64,000 nt of DNA from contig JAKZZE010000022.1 in the NCBI GenBank assembly GCA_024220505.1, positions 558,001-622,000 on the forward strand, read 5' to 3'. Position numbers and translations under genes: made by a program. This DNA comes from Rhizopus arrhizus. Taxonomy: Eukaryota; Mucoromycota; Mucoromycetes; Mucorales; Rhizopodaceae. The notes below the pieces were generated by a model that was given only the letters and a program-made list of their open reading frames with translations, made no database searches and was not told the DNA's origin. Below, in pieces: positions 11,005 to 21,703 of this stretch (its first letter is position 1; every line of letters starts with the position of its first letter).

Positions 11005-11536
11005 TTGTATTTAGATAATAACAATGAAAATAAAGGGAAAAAAAGAAGGTTTGATAGGTAAAGCAGGGTTTTTACGCTGCTTTAGTTTATTTTCTTTCAC
11101 CGCACCAACTCAAAAACATTAAGTCATTACAATAAAAGTATCTGTAAAGAACTGGATATAACATTAGACAGCAATTGAACTTCCTTACAATTGAAAAGAA
11201 GAAAAAGTGACAAATGCCACATACCATCTTTTGTTTTAATTAAACATGGTATCTAATCATATCCAATGTCTTTTTTTTTTTATACATATATTCAAAATTT
11301 TATGTTATTTAACAACGTCATACTCACGTCGTAAAGTGGTTGCTATACGAATTAAAATTCAGTAGACGTTTTTTTATTTTTCAAGCCACTATTAACCATT
11401 CTTTAGCCTAATGTGTTTTCGAAGTATTTGAGAAAAAATGTAAAAATAATTGAGAAGAGAGAAATAGAAAATTGAGATAATTTGATGATAATAATTGGAT
11501 AATCTTGATTGGTTAAATGATAAGATATAATAATTA
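11005..11536. other. PKA upstream region
   Basis: AT-rich sequence with a C/T-poor, A-rich leader. No gene is seen. The left end abuts a hairpin at the 3' end of the Fanzor relic. Confidence 0.35.
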
Positions 11537-11555
11537 GTAATTTCATAGAAATTAC
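11537..11555. repeat. Perfect 8-bp hairpin directly after the Fanzor stop codon
   Basis: GTAATTTC and GAAATTAC are perfect inverted arms around a 3-nt loop. The hairpin starts at the base after the TAG (11556-11558) that ends the TnpB-like reading frame on the minus strand. In TnpB systems the guide RNA scaffold overlaps or follows the 3' end of the gene, so a structure here is notable. An 8-bp AT-rich hairpin can also arise by chance. Confidence 0.45.
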
Positions 11556-12957
11556 CTATATCTCTGAAGAAGAGCCTGTTTCCTCTACGGCAATTTCTCT
11601 TGTAAAATCTTCTGGACGCCCTTTGTTTTTGAAAATAGAATTTGAAATATCAAACATATTCTTGCTCGCATTAACGTCTCGTTGCCAAAGTATTCCACAG
11701 GTTTCACAGTCCAGGATACTATTGGTCATCTTTCCTTCATGCTCTAGTCTTTTTCTTTCTAGCTGGCTTGTATAACAACTTACAAATATATATCAGATCA
11801 ATAAGTCAGGATGAAATTGAATGATGATTCGAATAGATACGTACTTGGGAAATCAGATATTCATTTATATCTACCAATACACAATGTATTTGGTTTTGTC
11901 GTCCAAATAGTTTGCTATACAAAATATTGGTAGTACCAGAAAAGATTTTGTTTTTTCATAAAAACACTATCTTTCCTCTTCATTCCATAACCAAATGTTA
12001 GCAGTGGTAAGGCTTCAGATTGTTTAAAATTAGCGGGCAACCAACGATGGATAGCTTTCCCTTTTGACGTCTTTTTCTCAGTATCCTCTTAATAAAGCAT
12101 TTCTTTTGTTTTTTGTTTTTTATTCTTTTAAGATCTTCTTACCTTCTGTTTCGTCTTGTCTTTTTCCTTTTCTTTTTGTTGCATTCCTTACCACCATTGA
12201 TAAGAATATCTGCCATCTCATCACTGACTCTCTAACACCCTTGATAATAATGAAATCTGAAAGGTGCAGACTTGAATCCGTAGAATTCAAAAAGATGATT
12301 CAATTCTTCAAGCGTTTTTCGCAAGTAGTCTTTACATGTATCTTAAAATGTTGTTTTCGCATTTGTAAGGCTGGTTTTAATTTTTTTATACCTTCTTCTA
12401 TCTTCAGCTTATCCACATATTTTTATTTACCGTAGGAACCTGTATAACATCTCCTTTCTCTTGAAATGCACCTTTGTATCTGATTAGAGCCATTTTCATC
12501 ATTAATTACAACTGTAAAAAATTGTTTTCGTCCTGGATCTAAAGATATTGGTTGAAAGTACTTTTCAACTTCATTTTAATTAAAGTCCTAGTTCCAACTT
12601 GGTTTCACTATTTTTATCTTTTCTGGATTTGGCAAAGATGAGACAAATACCAAAGCCATCTGTCTTAACATGACAACAAAATATATCCTTTCCATTTTTA
12701 TGCATCTCTTGTAGATCATTTAGGCTAGTATTTGTTGTAAGAATTAATATATAATATCCGATACACCTATGATGAAAGGCATAATGCCTATGTATATATG
12801 CATACCTTTTATAGCCAAGTTTACAGAAATCAAAAGCATTATAAAACATTCCGAGCATGTCGTTCTAATCATTTATACCGACACTTGATTGTTTAGTGTT
12901 ACTTGCCAATACTTTAGTATTTTTAGTCATATATCTCTATTTGAAACCGGGGAATTG

Positions 12958-13005
<48 letters not shown>

Positions 13006-13140
13006 AATTAACTGTGGCATGGATCTTTGATCTTCACAATTGTTGGCCTCTTGTTCGACTTGACCTGCAATATGTGCCAGCGCCGGTATACATTGGGCAG
13101 GAACAGCAGACAAACTCTTGGTTGCAGGTGCCATGTTCAT
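11556..13140 (-). pseudogene. Fanzor (eukaryotic TnpB-like RNA-guided nuclease) relic
   Basis: The minus strand carries the ordered landmarks of a TnpB/Fanzor protein in broken frames. The RuvC-I motif SLDPGRKQFF lies near 12537. LPLLTFGYGMK lies near 12000, and VDINEYLISQV near 11860 carries the Glu of the variant fungal RuvC arrangement. The zinc ribbon LDCETCG is near 11710, and the RuvC-III motif WQRDVNASKNM near 11680. Upstream are a TDGFGICLIFAK segment and FYNAFDFCKLGYK. A possible N-terminal part starts at the ATG at 13140 (MNMAPATKSLSAVPAQC). Defects include several stop codons, frame changes, an apparent Cys-to-Ser change in the first zinc-ribbon pair (CYTS), and a T46 tract in the N-terminal frame. 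The three catalytic acidic residues can still be seen, but the copy cannot be functional. Confidence 0.72.
12958..13003. repeat. Poly-A/T tract of 46 nt inside the Fanzor frame
   Basis: An uninterrupted A46 on the plus strand reads as poly-Phe in the minus-strand frame, between MPQLIS and FPGFK of the Fanzor relic. It probably expanded from a short T-rich codon run after the gene lost function. Confidence 0.9.
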
Positions 13141-13179
13141 TTGTTTTTCTAATTTGTTGCAAATATGATTAATTTAGTT

Positions 13180-13860
13180 TATCTTTTGAAGAGCAATCAA
13201 ATCCAGGTATAATTCAATAAACTTTTCTAGTTTCTTTAAGCCTAACACATATTGATCTTAACTGAGATAATAAAATTGCGTTTTTAAAATAGAAATGTTT
13301 GAATACTTTTCAATTACATTTTCTTTCATCTGTTCTAAAGTCATGAGTGCAACATTGTCAGCAAGTTTCACGATAAACAATGCACGCTTCACTTTCAACA
13401 TATCCTTTTTAGCACAATTTCTTTTCGTCTTCTCAGGAATTTCATGGTTTTCATTTCACATTTTTCGAAAACGAGATGCAGTGAAAATGTAGTACCTGCT
13501 ACTGATGTGACATCCTTTACGGAAACCATCTCAATTATCGGAGAGATAAAATCGGCAGTTAGCTTGTCAGTGTATGATCTGTAAGATATTGACTTTTTGG
13601 AATCATTATTAGTTGCATTTTGTTCGTTATCTGCTTTAACATTAATCGTTCCACGCGTGATTTGTATTCAACGGATATAAACCTTGGCGAACTGCTCCTC
13701 AGAATTATTGAAATCTTCAAGAGAGAGAGGCCATCCATATGGACATCCATTGTCATCATTAATTTAAACTGTAATAAGATACGTTACAAAAAAAGATTAT
13801 TCCTAATTTCTGCCTTTATTTTCTCACCAATTCAGTTGCATTTTCTTCGTTGATCACTAT
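13180..13860 (-). other. Coding-like relic upstream of the Fanzor gene, unknown
   Basis: Several open stretches of 45-70 codons occur on the minus strand in shifting frames, for example YTDKLTADFISPIIEMVSVKD near 13560 and VKRALFIVKLADNVALM near 13370. The amino-acid composition looks protein-like, but I recognise no family. It may be further decayed exons of the Fanzor element or an independent relic. Confidence 0.25.
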
Positions 13861-14497
13861 AGCTTTTCTCATTTTAAAAGTTCTAATTTTTCATTTTATC
13901 AGAAAGCTTTCTCAATTATTTGAAAAATACAGTAGCAATATGAGGTAGCTTTTCACAGCAACATAAAACTTCATATTTAGATATCTAGATTTACTTTTGT
14001 GAGGCTTATCCTTTAGTGTTTATCTTCTTTCACATTTATATACATATAGGGATTTCTTATTTAGTCGATAAATGACGAATACTATATCATTAAAAAGTAC
14101 CAATTCTCAAGTTTGATCGGTCTATCATGATCGATGTATTTCAATATTATGTTAATAATCTAATAAAAAAAATTAGTTGAGAAATTGCTTATGAAACAGC
14201 TATTCAAACTAAATAGAAAAAAAAGTGTAAAGAGAGTATTATGCTTTATTGTAACAGCGATGAAGAAGGAGAAAAGAGGAAGATGAGATAATTACAAATA
14301 TACATTAGTCATCAAATGTTGAACATTATACGCAAGCTCTTTTTAATGAATTAGGTATAAAGAATAAGACATCAGAGTGTAGTTCAAATTAGACGCTTCA
14401 CAAGTGATTGCTCATCAGAAACGGAGAAAAGAGAATAGATGAAGACTAAAGTTCAAGGAGTAATTTTTATGGCTACTATTATTATTATTATCGCTGT

Positions 14498-14498
<1 letters not shown>

Positions 14499-14528
<30 letters not shown>
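14499..14528. repeat. A30 homopolymer
   Basis: Thirty consecutive A residues lie immediately before an 11-bp tandem repeat. Confidence 0.9.
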
Positions 14529-14531
<3 letters not shown>

Positions 14532-14539
14532 TACCAAAA

Positions 14540-14594
14540 CAGTTGTTAAACAGTTGTTAAACAGTTGTTAAACAGTTGTTAAACAGTTGTTAAA
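14540..14594. repeat. Tandem repeat, 11-bp unit x 5
   Basis: The unit cagttgttaaa is repeated five times without error from 14540 to 14594. A diverged sixth copy (cacttgttcaa) follows. Confidence 0.95.
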
Positions 14595-15036
14595 CACTTG
14601 TTCAATTAGTTAGTGGCTTGTGAATAAAACAAAATGGAACAGTATAATTTCACTAATCAGCAAGTTTGTCTTTCTATTAATACTTGATTGTTTTATTCGC
14701 AAAGTATGCTTATTTAATAAATGTTCAAACAAGAATAAATGTGGACTCGTACAAATTTTTTATTGATTTTCGACGCACTAAAAATAAATAACAGCATGCG
14801 TCGTACCTGAATAAACTTTATTTGACTACATGCGATAGATTCCCACAATTACACCGAAATAACCAATTTATAGGAACTAGGATGCCTTTTTTGAGAAAAT
14901 TTGGTTTGTGAATATGCTATGTCCCCTTTCTTCTTCCTGTCCTTCCTCTTCCTCCCTGCAGAATGTTGCTTCTCTCTTTCGGCCTCCTCTTCTCCTTTCT
15001 GCACTTTTTCTTTACTTCTTTTTTTTTTTAAAAAAA

Positions 15037-15867
15037 ATGGATTCTTTAAAACAAAAACGGTTTTCATTTCCTGGGATTAACAATAGCTTCAAGAAAAGTA
15101 TATCTTTCTCATCCAATGAACAGAAATCAAAAGTAGATAAACTCAGCCATCGTACACAAAAATCAACAAGCCTGTATATAAAGTCATTTCAAAATAGAGT
15201 TGAAGAAGAAAAGATAAATACAAGCTATGATCCTAAAGAAGCAATTCAATTCAATGGAAAAGAGATTCGCAATTCGATTCGAAAATCTTTATCAGCCGTT
15301 TTGTACGCGACTCCTCAAGCAAAAGAAAAAGAGAGCGAATATGATAATAAATTGGTGCCTGTTTTGGTAACACAAGAACTGTCTGAGTCGGTTGGTGGCA
15401 TGTTAATTGACGAGAGAAATAAAAATATAGAAAAGAAGAGGGAAACCCCGGTTGAATACGACAACACGTTGGATATCTTTTCAGATACGTTTCAAACCAA
15501 CACGATTACAATTTTATGGCAAGGATATTGTTATACAATAAATATTAGTAAACAGAACCCTGTAGCTTCAGATATATTTATCCAAGATAAAAAGGAACCG
15601 GAAGGTTTGATGAAAGATTTGGAAAAGAGGTTTGAAAGAGAGTTGTGGGAAAATTATCATGGACTCATTCACCCAGTTCATCTGTTTCAGGAAATAGACA
15701 GCAGTAAACAAGTTATAGAACATGGTAAATGGTCCGGACTGAATGTAAGGGAACTCAAGCGTTACTATGACAACTATGGATCAATGATGTTGAAAATACG
15801 TGAATCAAGGATGATTGAACAGCAACGTTGTTACCTGTATTTTTCAGATTCAAATCGGAGTGGATAA
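15037..15867 (+). CDS. Hypothetical protein, 276 aa
   Basis: I do not recognise this single-exon protein. The ATG at 15037 follows a long C/T-rich leader and an A-run and is preferred over the longer frame, whose upstream part is hydrophobic low-complexity and reads like a promoter. The first ~60 residues are basic and Ser/Phe-rich (KQKRFSFPGINNSFKKS). A NGKEIRNSIRKSLSAVL block is near residue 70. The C-terminal half is better structured (ITILWQGYCYTINISK, ERFERELWENYHGLIHPVH, LNVRELKRYYDNYGSMML) with alternating helices and strands. There is no signal peptide or membrane segment. The hydrophilic N-terminus with a compact C-terminal domain suggests a cytosolic or nuclear protein. Confidence 0.6.
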   Translation: MDSLKQKRFSFPGINNSFKKSISFSSNEQKSKVDKLSHRTQKSTSLYIKSFQNRVEEEKINTSYDPKEAIQFNGKEIRNSIRKSLSAVLYATPQAKEKESEYDNKLVPVLVTQELSESVGGMLIDERNKNIEKKRETPVEYDNTLDIFSDTFQTNTITILWQGYCYTINISKQNPVASDIFIQDKKEPEGLMKDLEKRFERELWENYHGLIHPVHLFQEIDSSKQVIEHGKWSGLNVRELKRYYDNYGSMMLKIRESRMIEQQRCYLYFSDSNRSG

Positions 15868-17660
15868 TACAAGACAATATGAAGCGATTAGAGTAAATAG
15901 AATGAAAATTTGCATTTTGATGTCATTTCTCTTTTTACATAAATTTTTTTTTTTTTAAAAAAAAAAGAGAAATCGTCCGTTTATTTAATTCCTTGTAAAT
16001 CATTACACATTTTTTATCTTTTAAAGTAAAAGGAGTGAGGGCAGAGAGAGAAAGAGATAAACTATATACAAATTAGTAAGCCTATAAGGAGATAACAGAA
16101 TCCTTTTTGTTAAGCTTATGAAAGGGTGTATTATGCATGTGCTTTTAATTGGTAACAATATTAAAGTCAAATACTGTGATCATCATTAAAAAAACAACTA
16201 TGCGCTCTATTTGGTATTTGGCTTTTAAAAAGGAGAAAGGGTGTGGAATGTATTCAAGTTGGCAGTAAATAAGAAGCAGCTGAATTTCACAAGGAAAGAG
16301 TATTTGTATATGTGCAGATCAAATCGAAAGCAAACAGATCTAAATACATGCAGAAATTTAAAAAAGAAGAAAAAAAAGCCAAATCAAATATCAGCCGCAC
16401 CATATGATTTCAGGTACCAGAAAAGATAAGATAAGTGTGTAAAATATTGGTTTAAAGTGGAATATAAACTTGTTTGATGACATCAATTCATGTTCTTTGA
16501 TGATTGAATAATGACGCCAATTATAATTTACCCTTAATTCAATTATTCTAATATGCATTCTGATAAATAGAATGATATCAGCGATTAATTCACTTTGAGA
16601 TATGAGATAACTAAGCTATATTTAATAAGAACAATTATTTGAAATGATGCTTGTAAGCCTTGCAAATGATTATAGCCGCCATTTTTAGTTTATAAAGACA
16701 AATCTTAAATTGGATTCTAAATAACATAAAAAGGATTGAATGAATCCGTTCGGCTGTATTTTACTACCAAGTCAGCATGAGTAGTTCAACTGGTAATGAC
16801 TATCGTCTTTAACAAGCATCACTTTTCTTATTCTTTTTATCATCACAAAAGCAATATCAACGTTCAATCTTTATTTTATCTTTCTCTCTTAAGCAAGTAC
16901 CCCTTTGACATGTATTGTTTTTTTAGGGGCCCCTTTTTTTTCCTCCGAAAATAGCCCCTTGTTTTTGGGTGTGAATAAGATAACATATAAAGGTATCTAG
17001 ACAACGCCAATTAAAAAAATACCCAAAAAAGGCTATTTCCATATTAGAAGTTATTAACTCTTATAACACAAATGTCAAATGTAAATCTCTGTATGACAAA
17101 GAGCATGTCCATAAAGGATGCTCATATAACAGCATAAATCATCTCCTTTTTCTCTATTGAGCAGCATCTATCTGATATATGAATATTTAGATGCACATAA
17201 AGGCTTTAATTACCGTGTATGCTTCTTTTATGCATATATTTATGCTATTTAAATTGTTTGTTTGATATGGACTGTTGCAAACTGCAATGTTTAAATAATA
17301 TAATGTCACTACTTGATTGAATTATAAATTTCAGTTGGAATGCAAGTCAATTGACTTTAGTTGAAAGCATTTGTCTTGTCAATTTGTCTAATGTCAAATA
17401 AATTTATTTTTATTTCCAATGTACAATTATAGATCTAAACATGTCCACATTTGAAATAAATCTATTAAAAAATATATAAACAGCAAGAAGGTCTAGATAA
17501 GCTATGGTTATTTATAAAGAAAGTCAACACGTGTGAAGAAACTAAAAGAAAAGGTATGAATGTAGAAGACAAATTATATAACCAATAAAGCTCTGCCCTT
17601 TAAATAAATTAAAGATACTGTCTCCTTAAAAATAAGCACGTTTAATAATAAAAAAAAAAG
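15868..17660. other. Long intergenic and promoter region
   Basis: About 1.8 kb of AT-rich DNA. The short open frame at 16241-16429 is not convincing. An E-box-like CACGTG core lies near 17529. The right end forms the promoter of the kinase gene. Confidence 0.4.
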
Positions 17661-17668
17661 TATAAATA
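17661..17668 (+). promoter_or_regulatory. TATA box of the Ran1-like kinase gene
   Basis: TATAAATA lies 69 bp before the ATG and is followed by a C/T-rich tract (17677-17716), a common fungal core-promoter layout. Confidence 0.6.
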
Positions 17669-17736
17669 GCAAAGGCTTCTTTTTCTTTTTCTTTTTCTTT
17701 CTTACTTTTTCTCTTTATATTTCAATTGTGTTTCCT

Positions 17737-18855
17737 ATGAGCTCCAATTCATTAGATCAGCCCATATTATCAATTGGAACAACCATTGAAGATTTGGAAA
17801 TTGTACAAGTTTTAAGCATTGGAAACTACGGCCAAGTTTACTTAGCAAGAGATATTCATACATTGAAATATTATGCTATCAAATCATTGCCTCATCACAG
17901 TGTTGATTCTCATCAAATTGCATTTCAACAAAACGAAATTCAATTGCATTCTCACCTTTCCGGACATCCGCATATCATCCGATTAGAAAAAGTCATAAAA
18001 ACACCTGATTGGACTCATGCTGTTATTGAATACGGATCCGAAGGCGATCTGTTTACTGCCATTATTGATGATGGTATCTATCACGGAAACCATTCGCTCA
18101 TCAAACACGTCTTTTTACAATTAATTGAAACTGTTCGTTTTTGTCATAGTAACGGTATCTATCACAGAGATTTAAAACCTGAAAATATCCTCGTCTTTGA
18201 CCAAGGACGCACGCTCAAGCTTGCTGACTTTGGCTTGGCCACCACTGAGCGGTATTCTAAAGACTATGGTTGTGGTTCGACATTTTACTTTTCGCCAGAA
18301 TGTCAGGGCGGACTCTTAATGGATAGTCAATTAGGATACGCCACGGCCCCTAATGACGTATGGTCTCTTGGTATTATCTTGATTAATTTAGCAGCTGGCC
18401 GTAATCCTTGGCGTGTGGCTTCATTAGAGGATGAGACTTACTGTGCCTTCCTTCAGGATCCTAATTTGTTGTTAAAGATATTACCGATATCAAATGAACT
18501 CAATCATATACTCAAACGTATCTTTTGTTTGGATCCCCTAAAGCGAATCACATTAGATGAACTTTATCTTCGTATTCAGCATTGTACTTATTTCACTCGT
18601 ACACCAGAGGTCACTCAATATGAATCTATGCTGGCTAAAAGAAAGACAGCTAAATTGGCAAAGATTCAAATTCACGCTAAAGCAATTAATGAATTCTTAC
18701 CTACACCACCTGATACACCCAACACAGCACGCTCTGTCTCTACATCCACTGATCAAGGATTAATGAGCACAGACCTTTTACAAAAAGACGCGTTGTTTTC
18801 CAAAAATAGCAGCGGCGATCTAGAACCCCATACTCTATTTCCTTTATTAGCCTAG
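17737..18855 (+). CDS. Ran1/Pat1-like Ser/Thr protein kinase
   Basis: This is a single-exon protein of 372 aa. The frame is open from 17728, but the first ATG is at 17737. The kinase core shows the loop SIGNYGQVYLARD (residues 27-39), Lys in YYAIKS (49), [12 protein letters not shown] (142-153), LADFGLATTE (162-171) and GCGSTFYFSPEC (178-189). The S-P-E in place of A-P-E together with GCGS and YHRDLKPEN are typical of the Ran1/Sks1/Ksp1/Vhs1 family. In fission yeast Ran1 holds back meiosis, and budding-yeast relatives act in nutrient signalling. The C-terminal ~90 residues are low-complexity with PTPPDTPNT, a possible phosphorylation region. Confidence 0.88.
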   Translation: MSSNSLDQPILSIGTTIEDLEIVQVLSIGNYGQVYLARDIHTLKYYAIKSLPHHSVDSHQIAFQQNEIQLHSHLSGHPHIIRLEKVIKTPDWTHAVIEYGSEGDLFTAIIDDGIYHGNHSLIKHVFLQLIETVRFCHSNGIYHRDLKPENILVFDQGRTLKLADFGLATTERYSKDYGCGSTFYFSPECQGGLLMDSQLGYATAPNDVWSLGIILINLAAGRNPWRVASLEDETYCAFLQDPNLLLKILPISNELNHILKRIFCLDPLKRITLDELYLRIQHCTYFTRTPEVTQYESMLAKRKTAKLAKIQIHAKAINEFLPTPPDTPNTARSVSTSTDQGLMSTDLLQKDALFSKNSSGDLEPHTLFPLLA

Positions 18856-20640
18856 AAACAAATTAAATATGAACAATACCCTCTCCTTTCATTATAAATA
18901 TGCCAATCCTCACTCTCACCTTCCTCCATCCCTTTTTCTTTATTTCTATAAATAACTTATGTATATAGCCTTTCTGTTTATATCCCTTATGCCTTTCTCA
19001 TTCCCCTTTCTTTTTATGATGTTTATAATTTTCCCTCTCCCTCTTTCTTTTTTTTTGTTATGTATATTTGTCCTATGTATTGTTATCACCATACCTCTTT
19101 TTTTTTTTTCCTCATTTGTCGTTGTATATTTCATCAATAAATACTTTTTTTAACATTCAACTTTTTAAAACAATGTGGTGCCATTCAGACAATTTAAACA
19201 TGTCATGCATAGTTTGTTTCCCAGACACATGAATTACTTTAAAGTCAGAAATCATCTTTCTTCACTCAGTCATTAAAGAGGAAAAAACATTGACAAGTGT
19301 CAAATTTCTAAAAATGAACTTATTCTATTTTTGTATACATTCAATTAAACAAAGCTTATTATATCCTCAAATCGAATTGAACAATCAAAACATGGAACTT
19401 AGCTGAATAAAGAATGAAATGAATGTCTATCTTTAGAATGATATCAATGTGGGTGAAGGTTGCTTGGATACAAACTCAAATAGATTGAATACAATCGATA
19501 GACTTCAAATCATCCTTTTTTATTATTCATTTTCCACATGCTCTCTTGAATTCAGTACATGTCTAATCAAAAAATATTCCCACCAGAACATTCTCATTCC
19601 TCCTGAATGATGACGAAAGGATTGAATGAATTCAAATAAAACATCTCCGACATACACTGCTGAGATTACTTCCTGGTAAAAGGCAAAGGAAAGGTACAGA
19701 CAATTGTTATTACTTTTGATTTGATCATCATGACTTACATTCACAAGTTAAAGTGGTTTCACTGCTATCTGCATGCTTCTAAACAATAATCAAGAATTCT
19801 TTAAATGAGCACAATTATTGTTTAGAAATCATGTTGTGCTACCAAAGCCATGCCACCAATTGCAATAAACTTGTAATTTATATGTTGCGGAAGTTTCAAT
19901 GCCACGTTTCAATAATGAAGATCTATTTGCACATGTCGAAAGTGTAACTAAATGACAATTAAAAAAAAAGACGCCACATTATGTTTTAGACACAAGGAAA
20001 TCTTTATTTTAAATTCATGTTTCAGTTTACTTGAGTGATCTAATTGTTTATTCGTAGGACAAGATGATGTTTGTGAATGAAACAAGTTACCTTTTTAGAG
20101 CAAATCTTTTCTTTTCTTTTTTATATATAAAAAAAGTACTTTACAAGTCAAATAATCTCATATTTTATAAATATACACTAATCATCTACAAAAAAATATA
20201 CACTAATTAAGATCATTTGTCTGCATAGAAATGAATTTCGGCAAATAGTTTAATTCAAAGTCAGCTTGAACATGAATTTCCTTTTAAAAAGACTTGCAAT
20301 TTTTAATTTTATTTATAGACACCGCTTTAAAACAAGACAATCACTGACAGCAAGTGATGATAAAAATAGCCTTGAATCTCAGGGAAGAAAAAAAAAGGGA
20401 ATGGGATGATTGCCAAATATCTTGTGTTTCTTTAATACAGTCGCTTATGATTTTTTCCGACAAATATCTAACCAGTCGGGAAACGCAGTCATGTAATAAC
20501 CACAGACACCAGGACCTCCTACCCAATTGAATAGCATGCCCTGATCCCAAGTAGTGACAAGAAGCAAACATTGCTCATACATGCTACTTTAGCATACAAC
20601 ATTCACAACACAAAGCTATTCATTTTAAAGTGTGGAGAGC
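18856..20640. other. Intergenic region, no clear gene
   Basis: A T/C-rich 3' flank (18860-19150) is followed by AT-rich DNA. Minus-strand frames at 19523-19744 and 20341-20571 are short and unsupported by any family pattern. Confidence 0.35.
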
Positions 20641-20642
20641 AA

Positions 20643-20694
20643 GGCGATCTCTGGGTAGTGTCCTTTTGGACATGACCAGCAGTGCTGAGTCGCC
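20643..20694. repeat. Nested hairpin in a GC-richer patch
   Basis: Three nested complementary pairs can be drawn: GGCGA (20643-20647) with TCGCC (20690-20694), CTGG (20651-20654) with CCAG (20676-20679), and TGTCC (20659-20663) with G GACA (20668-20672) closing on a T4 loop. The patch is clearly less AT-rich than its surroundings. Whether it is transcribed is unknown. Confidence 0.4.
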
Positions 20695-21065
20695 CCTAAA
20701 ACAGCATCTGTCACAAATCACAGTTGCAACTAGCAAAGAAGGCAGTTGAAATATTGCTGAAATCAATTTTGATCCATTTGATCCTGTCATCGATCACATT
20801 CTTAAACATAATGTCACATTTACCTTAACAATTTACTTAATATCGTATGAGATTACTCAAAAGACTCTTAAATGAATAATTTGAATGTATATCATATAGA
20901 GTACTTTATGCTATGTACGACAAACAATTCATACAGTTTATACCGTATTATCTCGAACCATATCATTATATTCTAAGTCATTGTTTGTTTTCAATGGGCT
21001 CTCTCTCTCTCTCTCGTCCTTGATAAAAAAAAAAGTCCAAGAGACTCATCAATTGTTCGACTTAT

Positions 21066-21670
21066 GTGTTGATTTTATTAATTGAAAGATATAGCACGCC
21101 TATTCCACAATCAAATTACATCGATAACATTCGCTCTCATATGAAAAGCGTTGAACTTGAGGAGAAAGCAATCTTGGGAAATTTAAATTCCACGTTTAGT
21201 GTAAACCATGTTGTGAGAGTTTCATTCGTTCATATCTTAGAAAGTCAAGTAATATTTTTTTACCATCACCGATTGTAGATGATCAACTTGCCACACTGGT
21301 TTCTGTTATACAGCCAAAAGCTTCTACAACATTGCTTCTCCCGGTGTATAAGGAAAATCGATTGCGAGTGTCATCAATATTTTCATCGATTCTTTTACAA
21401 AGTAATCAAGCAACTGTAACGATGCAATCTACAAACACTCAAGGAGGACAAGAACTTACAAAAAAAAATTTACCAGAAAAGATTTACGCAAACAACTACG
21501 CATTAAAACATGCCATACAACAAAATAGATTTTATGTGCAGCCACGATCAAGTGCAACCATACAATAGCTAAGCCTGAACAATAGCTTAACATCGACCTA
21601 CCTGCTCCATGGAATGCAACATATTAAAGTTGAAAGTTCCAAACTTAATTTGATCGACAACTCTGCATCC

Positions 21671-21703
<33 letters not shown>

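Larger units (their letters stand above)
13861..15036. other. Gene-free region with simple repeats
   Basis: AT-rich sequence without coding signal except for the simple repeats at 14499-14594. The right end (14930-15030) is a strong C/T-rich tract just before the ATG of the next gene and is probably its promoter and leader. Confidence 0.4.

Noticed and set aside
12064..12435. 123-codon plus-strand ORF
   Set aside because: It lies antisense to the Fanzor relic and is low-complexity Phe/Leu/Ser.
14499..14594. CRISPR-like or telomere-like array
   Set aside because: The 11-bp units are contiguous without spacers, and the unit is not a telomeric repeat.
14908..15036. Upstream extension of the 276-aa protein with a hydrophobic stretch, as a signal peptide
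   Set aside because: The stretch is a C/T-rich leader translated by chance. The ATG at 15037 follows an A-run and has the better context.
16770..16830. A tRNA A-box-like string (gtagttcaactggt)
   Set aside because: There is no matching B box and no cloverleaf could be drawn.
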